Assembly (NCBI GenBank): GCA_018389105.1
Contig: JACATO010000923.1
Span: forward strand, 496,001 to 560,000
DNA length: 64,000 bases
Source of the DNA: Nautilus pompilius
Lineage: Eukaryota; Mollusca; Cephalopoda; Nautilida; Nautilidae
Reading direction: 5' to 3'
Shown here: positions 51,103-63,760 of the stretch, one piece after another
Layout: every line of letters begins with the position of its first letter
Numbering within the stretch: the stretch's first letter is position 1
Made by a program: the position numbers and the translations under genes
Notes under the pieces: model-generated
What the model was told of the DNA's origin: nothing
Databases searched by the model: none
The model's input: the letters and a program-made list of their open reading frames with translations, nothing else

Positions 51103-52360
51103 TTAGGTTGTTACAAAAGTTTTGTCGGTTTTGTAACTGCAACAATGAGACTTCATATCGTTGCTGAACACGACGTTTATTAATCAAAGTAAGTTCAATT
51201 ACAATAAATACACTTCTGCCACCAAGTTAGAAGCACATTTATACCATTTTGAAAAAAATCTGGATTTTTGGTGTCGATAAACTGTTGGAAGGCAGTTTCA
51301 GTTTGCTGCTTGGTTGGAGAAGGATTTTATACAGAGGAAGCTTTCGAGAGGAAATGCTTGGTGAATAGGCTGGGTGAGGGAGAACTTCGTACTCTAATGT
51401 GTTCAGTTTCTGTAGAGTCACTTTTGTAACATGACGACAAGCATTGTTCTGGAGCAGGATTTGGCCTTTTCAATTCGCCAATGCTGCCTGTGTTTGGGAG
51501 AGTTTCTGATGAACAATGTTTAATTCATAACAGTACCTTTCAGCTGTGTTGGTTTTACCAGGTTGCAAGAAGTTATAGTGGATGACACCAGTTGCAGTCC
51601 ACCAGACAGTGAGCATAACCTATGGACGGAGGCTGGGTTTTGGAATGTGGTTAGGGGTCTTGTCTCTGTCAAGACTCTGTGCTGATCATTTGCGATTGTC
51701 GTAAAGGATCCATTTTTTTATCTCACGTAATGATTCAGTCAAGAAATGGGTCGTTTTTGTTTCTTATGACAGGCGAAGAGCAGATCTCCAATCAATGATT
51801 TTGTTGTTGTTCATTCAACTCGTGGGGCACCCACTTGTCAAGTTGTCTCATCTTGCCAATTGCATCAAGATGCAGGGAAACAGTTACAATGCTTGTGTCA
51901 AGCTCTTTTGCAATTTCTTGCACTGTTTTTCTTGGATTGGCTTCAACTGAGGCTCTCAGATTCTCATCATCACAGCTGGAAGGATGTCTGCTATGTTCCT
52001 TATCTTCAAGGCTATCATATCCTGATTGAAACTTAGCAAAGCATTGTTGTACAGTATGCTCATTTGCTGTGTCCTCGCCCCATGCTTACTTAATGTTACA
52101 AGTTGCCTTGCTCACTTTGTGGCCTGGTTTGAACTCGTGAAGCAAAATGGCACCAAAAACTTTTCTATCCATGCTCCACTCAGAACCCTGAAACAAATAT
52201 TCATTTTATGATTTTTAAAAAGGTAAGTTTTTCATAATGTATGCCAAAGCACATGCTACAACAATATATAACTTATTTACATACACCTTCACAAGCATGC
52301 AAAAAATGAACCCCAAATTAACATAATATGAAAACTGACAAAACTTTTGTAATGACCCAA
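51103..52360 (-). mobile_element. Full-length SETMAR-like mariner, inactive
   Basis: The left end TTAGGTTGTTACAAAAGTTT and the complement of the right end TTGGGTCATTACAAAAGTTT match, each bordered by TA (51101-51102 and 52361-52362). Length 1,258 bp is normal for mariner. The minus strand encodes most of the transposase: VFGAILLHEFKPGHKVSKAT, LDKWVPHEL, DEKWILYDNRKRSAQWLD, and LEYEVLPHPAYSP. The second catalytic Asp is Asn (LLQNNACRH instead of LLHDNARPH), the SPDL block reads SPSI, and stops are present. The protein is therefore dead even where the frame survives. Confidence 0.92.
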
Positions 52361-52393
52361 TACATCAAAATAAAAACTATGTATATATATATA

Positions 52394-52988
52394 CAGTTGT
52401 CCCCTGGTATTCGCGGGGGTTACGTTCCTAGAGCACCCACGCAGAGTGAAAAACTGCGAATATTGGACGTGGTCCATAAAAATGCCTATAAATGCATATA
52501 AACGTCAAAATATAATTTAAAAAATATAAGTAAATATATAATAATAATTTAATAAAAAATACAACATTCAGCAAAACACTCGAGATAGTTACACGTGGTA
52601 AACTGGGATGATGCTGGGCTGTGTCTGCCTGAGACAGCGCCTCGTGGGCAGCAGCCAATCAGCAGCGAGGAGAAATGAATAACGCTCTCGGATTGGCTAC
52701 TTTCAAACCTCCAGCCAATAGCGTTTATTTTATATTGATATTTTGCTGAATTTACGTTAGTATTTATATTACAAAATTAGTAAATTATATTGTTATTAAT
52801 AATTTAGTGTTAAAAAGCGTGAAAAATATATATTGCCATGAAAAAAGCCATAAAAAATCACGGAAGATATTTGCAATTCCGCGAATATGTGGGGGTTTCC
52901 ACAAACAATTATTAGTTAGGTTCTAAGGAAAATTCCGCAAATAACCGGGGCCGCAAATGCCGAACTGCGATTACGCGGGGGTCGACTG
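52394..52988. mobile_element. Nonautonomous Tigger-type element (MITE) carrying three CCAAT boxes
   Basis: The ends CAGTTGTCCCCTGGTATTCG and the complement of CAGTCGACCCCCGCGTAATC are inverted relatives, flanked by TA (52392-52393 and 52989-52990). At 595 bp it has no transposase. It is far richer in CpG than the surroundings and includes CCAAT or its complement at 52655-52659, 52692-52696 and 52715-52719, each in a GCCAAT-type context suited to NF-Y. It lies 33 bp from the mariner. Confidence 0.85.
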
Positions 52989-53349
52989 TACTGTAGTTTT
53001 TGGCATATTAGTCAGTATTTTTTTCCTGGTAGTATGGGCTTTGACTTACACTCAAAATTGATTTCATCTATGGATATTCATTGAAATTGTTTCAGTGAAA
53101 AATTTTTTAAAATAACAGTATTTTGTTTTCAGAAATAAACTGTAAAATTGTTCATTTGAAAAACAGATTACAGAAATTACTGCCCAGAATGTTTGCTAAT
53201 TGGGTGAGCAATTCACTATTGATGCACTCTCTGAAGCATGCAAAATTATCCAGTTAGTAACAAGCATGCACTCATCATTTACATTGTATCTATCTTTTTC
53301 ACTCTTCATTACATGTATAAATATCCCCAACACATCATTTCATCTCAGA

Positions 53350-53790
53350 ATATCTCCTGTAAAGTCATACATGGCAACTTTTAAGCTGGAAGAAGTTAAG
53401 TTTGTTGAAGAAAATGGTGGTAATATGGCTGCACACAGGAAATACTGTCAGCAAGAAATGTGCTAGGGACTGACATAAAGTGAAGGATACATTACAGAAT
53501 ATGAAGAAAACCAACAACATTAATTAGTTTTTGATGCTTCATTTTGCTGATCAAAAGTGGAACACACCTAGAAATGCATGACTCATTTTGAATTATCATT
53601 TAACAATCGTGAGATTAAGAGCACACTGGATAGCGTTAGCATCAACCTGTGACTGCCCAAGAACTGGACAGTCTTATGTGATATCAGATGTTGCTGATAA
53701 GAGCAGAAAGTTGTTGATGTTCTACAGAGACTTGGTGTTTTATGCAATCTTATTAGAATTAATTAGAGAACCTATTTTATATCTTTTCCT
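53350..53790 (+). pseudogene. Pogo-type transposase N-terminal fossil
   Basis: The plus strand reads ATFKLEEVKFVEENGG then AAHRKY near 53370-53450, matching the homeodomain-like start of pogo/POGK-type transposases (F.LEVVK.AEE.GN.AA.R). TIVRLRAHWIALAS near 53605-53650 fits the following CENP-B-like helices. Stops interrupt it and the DDE domain was not recognised. Confidence 0.5.
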
Positions 53791-56700
53791 GTCATCACTA
53801 TCAGGGTATAAGCTAGGGAAGATTGCCAAAATGTAGATCTACTGACATGGTGGTGAGAAAATGCCTGAACTAATTGTAGTTTTATAGCTATTCATGATTG
53901 GTACATAAACTTAACCTTATTCCACAGTATGCAATACATGACTTCATTAAAAACACTATTTTGCCACCACTTAAATGGAGCCTGGATTATCACTTGAAAA
54001 CCAAGGAACTATCTGGGTTGCAAGATACTAGTGACTAAGCAGCATCTCCATTTTCCACAATCTTATTAGTAATGTATCCTCCATTGCAGATAGATGCATG
54101 CTTTCAGAAGTCTAGTTAGTATCATTGCTTGCCAAAATTACATTTAATGTTTTGTAGTCTCTCTTCTTTGGACATAACTAGGGATCACCGACTTGTAGAA
54201 GCACAGAATATTTCTTTGTTACTATGTCTGTCAGTCACATTGGATATGGTTCCCACAAATGCATAGAAGAGTTTAGCTGATGTACTGATCAGAGTCCCAT
54301 TACTAAACATGCATCCAAGAACACAATTATCACTGGGATAAAATCTTGGGCCCCTTTCTTTTTTTAAAATTATTTTTTGATGATTCAGTAGGCCAAAATT
54401 ATGGATGTCACTGAAAGAGGGCGCATATTTCTTAAGTCTTTGGACTTTTTAATTGATTTGATCAGATGATACATTTTGGAAATTACTTTTACATTGTAAA
54501 ACCTTTTGTTTACTTCAAATTAAAAAAAAAAAAATCATAATTTGTCAAATAACGTTTTTGCAAATTTTCCTTTTTAAGCTCAAAGCAGGAATGTAGTGAT
54601 TTTTCAGGATAGACTTACTGGTTGTATAACCTTGTGTGGTTTATATTTAATTAAAAGATTTAGAGTATTTGAAGCATTGGTCAATAATGAGTAAGTGATT
54701 ATCAGATATCAACATTTGGTGATCTAGCTTATGGAAATTTAAGCCAAATGAAGTAAGATCTTTGTTTTAAATGTTATTTCCTGCTCTTTGTTATTTCTTT
54801 GTTGAATACTTAAAATCTCATTATGATACTTAAAAAAAAAAAAATTCATTTCTAATAAAATTCCAACATCCTATCTTCAGTGAAAAAAAACTTTTGCAAG
54901 CCTGAATAATTTTTTTCTTGTTATGATAATATTCCCTATATTGAATCCTCATTTGTTTCAGAAATTTGGCATTAAACACATTAAGTTCAGCCATATTTAT
55001 TCCAATGAATTTGTCTTCTTCATAAATCATAGATTTTCTTATTTTTTTTGAAGTAACTAATCAAAAACTTTAGTCATCTTGATATCTGAGCCTTCATTTC
55101 AAGGATGAAGACTTCGATGAAATGATACTTTTTCGTATCCTTTACATACTAGTAATGTTTCTTAGCATCATTGCTGTTGCAGATAATTGTAAAATTTAAA
55201 CAGCTTAATGTGACTTTAAAAGTTTGTATTGTTGAAAGTTTCAATGCTTTCATGTATATAATATTTACCAGTGTTAAAATGTTTACTTTAGCTAATAAAT
55301 TAAATTTATTTATCCTTTGTAAATGCTTCATGGTTTTCTATTATATTTTGTCAAGCTAGGAAGATTATTTAAAATCTTTTCTATAAATAATTATTGTGGA
55401 TTTTAATTTTTTTTTCATTTTAATCATCAGTTTTTTTTTCTTTTAGTGTGGGTAGATGTAGTAGATGACATAGATTGATATAGGTGTATGCTTGATATGT
55501 TAACTTTATTTTTGACAGTATTGTATGATATTTGGCTGGCACATGCTGTAATATGAAATTAAAGAAAACTTTCAGAAATAAAGGTTATTCACTAACTACA
55601 TTCCCACATTTAGAAATACAGGTAGTTTGCTGCTTTAGGATTTTGTATATGTAGATAAGACTATGCTGTCATGATTCCCAAAGAAATGAGGACTTGTGAT
55701 AAAATGTATACTTTGGTCATTACATCTTTAAAGTAAAGAAACACTTCACTCTAAAATTTGCCAAGAAGAGGGTGAAAAGAAATTTCAGTTATTTATTTGA
55801 CTCTAAGAGTACAGTATATGCCTATTCCAACTTAAATTGGACATTTTAAAACAATTTTAAATATAATCTTTACTAAATCTTCCGTAGTTGGTTTATGCTT
55901 TTGTCAAAGTCTTTTTGTGTACATGCATTTGCTTTGTATCTTTCTTATTTTTTTCCGGATTTCTAACTGCAGACTATCATCTAAGCCTCCCCCTTTTATC
56001 TGCAAAATGAATATCAAGTAAAATTAATTGCTGACAATGAAAAAGAAATGTTCTCTTTTTTTGCTTGTTAGGCTTCTTTGTATTTGTCAAGTTTAGAGTC
56101 ATAAAAGACATGAACTCAAAGAAATAATTTTTTTTTTTTATTAATACACTGGTTTCCAAAAGTTAAGTAAAATAAATTTCAAAATTGTTCAAGCTTTTAT
56201 TTATCAAATGTTCAAATAGGGATGTGCCATTTAGTAAAATGCATAAAATTTTTTTCCCTGTTCCTTTTAGACAGTCAGAAAATTATTTCTATACACAGTG
56301 TTATTACAAGCAGAAAAATAACGGGGTCTAAAGGGCCTTGTCCTCTTTTTCACTGGGATAGATAGGTATATACAAAACTTCATGTGTCTGAATTTTATTC
56401 AGTTGTCCCAAATCTCAACAGTAAAAATTATATGCTAGAGTAAAAAATCCCCTGAATAACTGCTCATTTCATGTAAACTTTGAGAACTTGTGATATATTG
56501 CAACATTCTGCTAGTGTATATTGTTTTTATGGAAGAAGAAGAAAAAAAACAAGACATCAGATACATAGACTATGAAAAAATGAAATTGGAGATAAGCATT
56601 GCATGGAGCATTTATGTAATTTTACATACTGCAAGGGAATATTCTAATATTAATGCAGTGCAATATATCAGTAAATTTTAAAACTGAAAATAAGTCTAAA

Positions 56701-57109
56701 ACTTTCTTTTGATTTAACTTTTGTGTTTTTGTATATATCAATATAAGCAACCAGTATAACATTAAAGTTTGATTTTCATGACAAAAAGGTTCTCCACTTT
56801 TTTTTTTTTTTTTTTTGCCTAAATGTTCATTCTTAATAGTATTATCTGTGTTGACAGATCAAGAATTGTTAATTCAAATAATTGCTTTTTAAAATCTTAA
56901 GCTGAATGATCGAGCTGCCATTGTGATTCTGTTTATCTTATGTATATTGTAACTCAGATACCATGTGCAGTATAAAAGGATGATTGTTAGTGATTGTACA
57001 ATACTTAATTAATCATGGATATAAAAACTCTATTGTGGTTTGGTTGTTGTTTTAAAAATTAAATATTGGACTGGTCAGTTTTTTTTTTCATATGGTGTTT
57101 AGCTGAGGA

Positions 57110-58960
57110 ATTAGGAGTCAGAACTGTGGCAAATTAACCATTGATAATTGGTCTATTTCTAGATAAGTATTTAGGCATAGATATTTTAGAGGTAGAGATG
57201 TCTTCAAAAAACATTGTATAGAATTTGATTAAGAAAGATTCAATCAAAGCTAAATGTAAGCTTTGCAAGGAGTCAGAACTGTGGCAAATTAACCATTGAT
57301 AATTGGTCTATTTCTAGATAAGTATTTAGGCATAGATATTTTAGAGGTAGAGATGTCTTCAAAAAAACATTGTATAGAATTTGATTAAGAAAGATTCAAT
57401 CAAAGCTAAATGTAAGCTTTGCAATAAAGAAATCTCTGATGGAAAAAGTGCAGACCTAAAGTTGAAATATTTTGCTGAAAATAATTCAGAAACATTTGAG
57501 CAAAGAGAAAAGACCCCAAGCCAGGCTATAATAGACAAATGAGTATGGAGAAATCCCTTGACGGGAAAAGTTTTGGAACATCAGAGATCCTCAGGCTATA
57601 GTCATACACCAAAAAATAAGGGAGATGATTGCTGTTGACTTACAACCTTACTCAGCTGTAGTAGACATTGAATTTAGAAAGCTACTCAGTCACTTATCTT
57701 CCAGCCATAGTATATTGCACTAACCTTTTCATTCAAACAGTGATGAGATATGTACATCACTTTTCCAAAAACTCCAGAAGATTCTACAAGAGAAAATGCC
57801 AAGTATAGCAATGACTACAAACATATAGACAGCTAGTACTGCTGGAACATCATTTCTTTTTATGACAGATTGATTATTAGTTGATATTGAACGAAACAGA
57901 TCCATTCCTAGATGTGGTTCCATTTCCATAATCACATATTGCTGACCACACAGGCGAACAACTTTTGGTTGGTTTGGAGAAAGTTTAAATACCACTGGAT
58001 AAATGATATTTGGTCCTTAGGGACAATGCTGCTAATATGGTTGCTAGGCTTCTCAGAAACAGATTACATCACTATCTTGTTTTATCTATTCTACAACAGT
58101 GCATTAATGATGCCATAGTTAGCCAACAGACAGTAAAGGACATCTTTGTATTAATCATGAGATAGTTGGCCATTTTCACCATTCTAATGCTGCTTCACCA
58201 AAGCTAAGTAATCTTCGTGAAGAACTGAAGGTCTTCAAACACTAGCTTCTAGAAGATGTATCCACCCACGAATAGTTCATATTATATGCTAGAACAGAAC
58301 ACCATGCAGAGATGTCAAATTATGAAATGCAATAGAATAATATTCCAAATCTAATTTCTTGTCAATGAAGCCTAACTGAAAAACTTGTTTGCTTTTTTAA
58401 AGCCCCTTGAAGACTTCACAAAAGTTGCTAACCAGAATTGTTGCAACAACTTTTATAATTCTATAAATGTTAGCTGTAGAACTAACTCCTCTTAGACATA
58501 GCTACAGCTAAGACTTTTGAAAGAATCTTTATAACTGGATCAGTTAATAACAAGTGATTAGAAATGTTTACATAAGCATTTGGCAAATAATAAACTCTGT
58601 ATTTCCACATGATAGAACCTTGCTTCAAACTGAAGTTCCAAAGTAAAAACATGAATGTGGATAGAATTAAGTATTGGTTGAAAAAAATAAAGGAAGAAAA
58701 CGAGACCCCAGAATAAATGTAATGACAGTTATAACAAACTTGCCATTGACTTAATAGTGACTTTTTCCAGAGTTTGGGACTGTTATGAAGAAATAGTAAC
58801 AGAAAAGAAACAAGCTTCCAGCTCAACAGATCCTGAGGAACTAAAGCAGAAAGAAAAGAAAAAAACTTTAATAGAGAAAGAGATGAAGGAATCAGAAAGT
58901 AGTGAAAATTTGATGTTTCTGCATTATAATTTTAGAGCTTTTGATTTAAAACTAAATTAT
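57110..58960 (+). pseudogene. hAT (ZBED-like) transposase fossil
   Basis: Plus-strand blocks in order: IREMIAVDLQPYSAVVDIEF with RKLLSHL near 57620-57690 (usual A..IA.D.QPFS.V.D.GF..L...L); HFHHSNAASPKLSNLREELK then LLEDVSTHE near 58170-58270 (usual L..HKLIQDV.TRWNST); TEKLVCFFKAPXRLHK near 58375-58420; and a charged C-terminal stretch at 58757-58960. Stops and shifts occur throughout. This family differs from the intact-looking hAT at 28.8 kb and is much older. Confidence 0.75.
57113..57423 (+). repeat. 155-bp perfect tandem duplication
   Basis: 57113-57267 and 57268-57423 are identical except for one extra A in an A-run of the second copy (six versus seven). Each starts AGGAGTCAGAACTGTGGCAA and ends CTTTGCA. 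The duplication covers the 5' part of the hAT fossil and must be far younger than the fossil itself. Confidence 0.97.
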
Positions 58961-60788
58961 ACTTTTCATAGACTTTCATAGTCTTTTTAATTTTGAATCT
59001 CTGTTTCTAGACCAGTGTTACTTTGAATACTTTGGCTTTCACATAGTTATGTAATTAATCTGAATTTGGAAATAGCTATGTTGATTATTTTAAATATAAA
59101 TCCTTAAACATTTGATTTCAAGTAGCAAGTTTTCATTATATTTCTGACACCCTTTAGAAGTTTTATAAATGTATTGAATTTTGAATTGTTTTTAGACCAG
59201 TATTGCTTTTTATGCTTTGGCATCCTCCTATTTATGTGCAAGCACATTGATCCTGGGTTAGTGCAGTGGTAGGGGAGTGTAACTTGTATATTAAAATGTA
59301 TATTTTAAATTGTGTGTTGGAGAGTTGGTGATTGAATGAATGTCTGAGATTTACCAACTTTGTTCCCCTTCCAGTTTAAAGCCAGATCAATGCCCTTGGT
59401 TACATGTTAGTCTGGATAAATTGATTTGTTGATAAACTTGGTGTATCATGGAAAGCACATTTATGAGAAATGTTTGTTTTTTTCTAATGCAATTGTTTGA
59501 AAGAAATATGTAAATGAAAAATTAAGTGCTAAATAGAAACAAGTATTACCAAATCAGAAAACTAAAAGGAATGTAAACAAAAATAGATTAGAGATGGGCA
59601 ATAGTGGAAGTAGTAGTTCTACCCATGACTACAATAAATGATTTAATGCAGTTTTGCATGCTGTTTATTGTCTTATCAGGGAAGTTTACAGATTTTGTAA
59701 AGGGGTGCCAACACATCTTCCTATAGCATCCCAACATTGTGAATGGTATTTAGCTCAGGAGAACATGCGGGCCTTATTAAAAGGACATTGTTTGACTTGA
59801 AGATATTGGTCAGTTACACATGCATGTCCTTTGTAGACAAGTGTTAGTGTCCATTAAAATAAAGTTATCTTCAGTTGTATCTTTATATGATCTGACATGG
59901 GGATTCACAATCTTATCTCTATATCTAATTGTATTCAGTTATCTCTGAAATACATGGTTTCATGCCCATCCATGAAATTCCTATTCAGATCACCTTTTTT
60001 TTGTTTGTTGGTTGGTTGTATGTTCCAGTTCTCTTCAGATGAATAGTGCTGCAAATCACATTGGCTCATGGATCTAGTCATGTGGTGTCTAAGCGGAATG
60101 TTCACAGCACTAGTTCAACTGCCGCTGTTTATGGCAGTGGGTCATGGTGAAAGTCACTTGCATACAGCTCTCTTTCATGTAGCTTCCTGCGCATGATTGA
60201 GGCTGGAACCAACCCTCCTGTGACCAGAGATAGAGAGAGATCAGAAGCATGTTGGCTCAGTGTTAAATTTCATTAACTGCTGGAGTTAATGTGCTCAACC
60301 TGTGATCAACCTTGAAATTGTTTCTATATTTGAGAAATTACACTTCTGTGCATATTTAGTCATTCTGCCACCTGACTTCCATCCTACCAATAGGTCTTCA
60401 CCTTACAGAATCTTCCAAATTAAAACTACCTATTTTAAATGTTTCTTTTTAAAACAAATATTCAAACAGAACCAGTTTTTTCATGTTTTTATGCCAAAGC
60501 TAATTTGCATGTTTCTACTAGAACTCTTTGCATATTTTTTGATAAAAATTCTACATGAAATGGAATTGTTGACCATTTTGGAAACATTTTTGTTTGATAT
60601 AGTTTTTCTGATAGCAGTTGATCTCTTTTTGAGGTGACAGTTATCTATTTTTAGTTATATCCACTAGGTGAATTGCTATTATGGAATCTAACGAGAAAAA
60701 TGTTTTAATACTTAAAAAAAAAAAAATAAAAGACAACATGTTGGCAAATTGACAGTTTGTCTTCTTTCTTTCATTTTCTGTTAACTAG

Positions 60789-60906
60789 GCTGCCTTCTTT
60801 AGAGATGGATTGTGCATGCTGTGGAATGAGTTGGTAAAGGATGGTGAGGTTGCTACAAGTTCTAATGAAGGGCTTTTTAACAGTTCGGGAGCTTTAGCCA
60901 AGAAAG
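60789..60906 (+). CDS. Internal exon of the unidentified plus-strand gene
   Basis: An exon of 118 bp after a strong pyrimidine tract and TTAACTAG, ending AAAG|GTATGT. Only one of three frames is open; it starts in phase 0, as the 45239 donor requires, and ends in phase 1. It encodes AAFFRDGLCMLWNELVKD then a Ser/Asn-rich stretch ending SGALAKK. The aromatic, amphipathic first part looks like a folded helix. No domain is recognised and no gene name is offered. The next exon lies beyond 64000 or was missed. Confidence 0.55.
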
Positions 60907-61699
60907 GTATGTCATTCTGAGTTAGTTTTTTTTTTAAATCTCATATTTAAACTTAGAATGATGAAACTACTAACTGAACATTAGTTGTAAAAAAAAATAT
61001 TACATGCAGATGCTTGTTTGTGCTTTGAAGAAAAAGACAGAGAATACTTTTGCTGATAGAAATTTGGCTGTAATACATTATTTTTTTTTATTTTTAACTA
61101 AATTATTGTTTGATAATGTGTTAGTTTTCAGTTATGTTAAAAATGATGCATTTAAATCTATATTCAGGGGAATTCACTTAACACAAACGTGCTTAACATG
61201 AAAGCATGTGTAATGCAAATTTGATTAAAATTTCATGCTAAATCCTTCTACATTAATGCCTACAATTTTCAATTAAATTTTTTGTTGAAACAAAACAATT
61301 TGGCATTCTCCCAATATCTATTGCTAGTTAATATTACTTAACAAGAAACGTTGTCCTCCCTAACATGACCACAATTGATGTGTTGTGATTCTTTCTTTAT
61401 GTTCTAAAATAGTGTGTACACATTTTTTTGATGTGCATAAGTAGAGAAATGCACATTTTATTGATTGTCCAAGTGATAAATAACTCCATGATTACCTACT
61501 TCACTTCACTGAGAATCTTTGGCTGAACTGAGCTAGCACATGCAGTTCAGTGACATGACAGCAAGGTGAAAACAAAATGTAATCTCTCTTAAAATCAAGA
61601 CAAAAATCGTTGCAGAAGTCGATGAAAAGAAACTCTAAATCACAGTTTGCAGCAAAATTTGAAATCTCCAATCCTCTTTATCATCCTAAAAAGTCATAA

Positions 61700-62880
61700 G
61701 ATCAAAGATGCATCAACCTTATGCACATTCCATCTAGAGAGAAAACAAAAAGGAATTGGAGACTGACCAACTTGACAAAGCAGTGTTTTCTTTCTTTCAG
61801 CAGGCGAGCATCCTATTTTGTTCATGCAAACCAGTGAACTAGCAAAAGAACTGGAAGTTGTGAATTTTGCATGAGCACTGGATGGCTTGATCATTTCAAG
61901 AAAAGAAGGGGGGGATCACTTATAAAGCAATTTCTGAGGAATTAGCTGATGTTACAGCTGAAATGATAGAACTGCAAAAATACCAAACTCAAGACTTTTA
62001 CAGTGCAGATGATACTGGTGTTTTTTTTTATTAATACCTTCCAAGGAAAACCTGCTCTGAAGGGTGGAAAATGTGCAGATGGCAAAAAAGTCAAAAGGAA
62101 CACCTTACTAAGGATTGCACCAATAAGCTGCCCCTGTTAGTGATGACATTACCACTCAAGTACACCTTCAGTGGCAAAGCTTGGATGACTTGTATCTTCA
62201 AGAAATTGTTTTGTAAACATGCAGCAAAGATGAAGACAGATGGGAAGCAGCTTGCACTCATTGTGGATAATTATCTAGCCTACCCAACACATTTTTCATT
62301 TAGAGGCACTTGAACTGTTTTCATCACCTAATGCTACCAGTATACTTCATCCATATGATCAGGAAATAATACAAAATGTCAATGGAGGTACAGAAATACT
62401 TCATCCATATCAGTCAGTCTGACCGAGCAATGTTAGATGTACCGTACATGATGCACACTGCATGGAATGTAGTTACCACAGAAACCACTACCAACTGTTT
62501 CCATCATGCTGGCTTTAAGACTGACAATAAGCCTTGTCATGTGCTGTAGTCTGTCAAGCAAATGAAGAATTGTATCAGCTTTTCCAGAAGTTGCTAAAAG
62601 TCAAGAAAACTGACACTGTGATGCTGTTGTCCTATTTAATATGGCAATGATAACACAGACTATAGCAGCATTGTCAGTTTAAGTAATAACTACTACTGCA
62701 TCTTCCCCCTTGTGCCCACTGTAAAGGAAGAAAAGTCATGACACTGCAATACTTCCTGTCAGCACAACCTGATGAGAACCACTTCATGAACAATATCATC
62801 ATAGTGGAAGACTTCTTGGAGAAATGTGGACTTTGAGGATCAAAGCAAAAATCTATTTTAGAGTTTTATAAGAAAGAGTT
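61700..62880 (+). pseudogene. Tigger/pogo-family transposase fossil (TIGD-like)
   Basis: Plus-strand blocks in order: HEHWMAXSFQEKK then ITYKAISEELADVTAEMIE near 61880-61970; DFYSADDTGVFF near 62000; KSQKEHLTKD...LPLLVMT within 62071-62150; KAWMTCIFKKLF near 62180; and ALIVDNYLAYPTHF near 62255. These follow the order of the Tigger CENP-B-like and DDE domains. The NADETG block reads SADDTG, keeping its Asp. Several stops make it inactive. Confidence 0.78.
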
Positions 62881-63219
62881 GAAGGACTGATATTAGCAGT
62901 TTGTTCACATAAAACTAGTTAACAATTTTGAAAGTGTGGTTTGTAGTTTTTCTGTGAAATAAATTTGCTTGATTCTACAACACATTTTTTCACTGAATAT
63001 GATGGTAAAGCAACACAAAATCATGTTAAAAAGAAATTATTTTTCTGGTCCCCTCAATTTCACATTATCAGGATCCATTGTGCAGTCCATAGTGTTGTGC
63101 CACAGTTAGTTCAATTGTGGTTTCAGTATTGTTGTTGTTTTATATAAAATTATATTTATACTACTATTTTTAGTAAATTTGAATAATTTATTAGATTTTT
63201 CAGTTAAGTGAAAAATGGA

Positions 63220-63760
63220 ATTTAATGCTACAAAATGTAAAATTCTCCAAACAGGTAATAGGGAAAATTACTAATGTTAAATGGGTGGGTGATACTAAAC
63301 TGGAAAATGTAGTTTCAGAAAAAAAGGTTTTTTGGGACAATTAACCAAAATCTCAGACGTGTAAAGTAGCATTTAACATAAAAGATTAGTTTCATTGTAT
63401 AAATCCTTTGTTTGACCACATCTTCACTAAGCTGTGAAGATATTGATTCATTAGATAGCAGCATAGATTTATTAGAATGTTTCTAAGAGCAATTAAAAAT
63501 ATTAAATCTACCAAGTTTAGATTTTAGATGTTCAAGAGTATTAGACCTAATGGAGGTTTTTAAAATATATGAGGATTTTCAGCACGTGTACAAGATTTAT
63601 TTTTTGGTTATCTACCCTTACCAAGGAATCATAGTTAAAAATTGGCTTAAAAAAAAAGATTCAGGCATAATTAAATATCAAACAGTATTTTCTGAGTGAT
63701 GGAGGTGTTAATGAGTAGAATAAATTACCAGTAAATATAATTGATATTGATGACATTAAT
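63220..63760 (+). mobile_element. LINE reverse-transcriptase C-terminal fragment
   Basis: The plus strand starts FNATKCKILQTGNREN (usual N..KCKVL..G), continues with SLYKSFV.PHLH (usual LYKSLVRP.LEY), EVFKY-like LKYMRIFSACTRFIF, and ends YFLSDGGVNEXNKLPVNI (usual F..RVV..WN.LP). This is the post-reverse-transcriptase tail of CR1/jockey-like or similar LINE ORF2 proteins. It is 5'-truncated and full of stops. Confidence 0.72.

Larger units (their letters stand above)
45240..60788 (+). other. Intron (15.5 kb) of the inferred plus-strand gene
   Basis: Contains a possible 36-bp microexon, a shortened mariner, a SETMAR-like mariner, a Tigger MITE, a pogo-type fossil and a hAT fossil, each listed. 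Stretches at about 46.6-50.1, 54.5-57.1 and 59.0-60.7 kb show no recognised content beyond AT-rich runs. The segment near 48000-48170 may be a Tc1-like edge but is too weak to call. Confidence 0.45.

Noticed and set aside
60080..60300. GC-richer segment that might be a SINE
   Set aside because: No A/B box pair or tail could be seen; only composition suggested it.
60302..60637. 111-codon hydrophobic plus-strand frame
   Set aside because: AT-rich, Phe/Leu/Ile-heavy composition expected by chance; no known domain and not bounded by splice sites.
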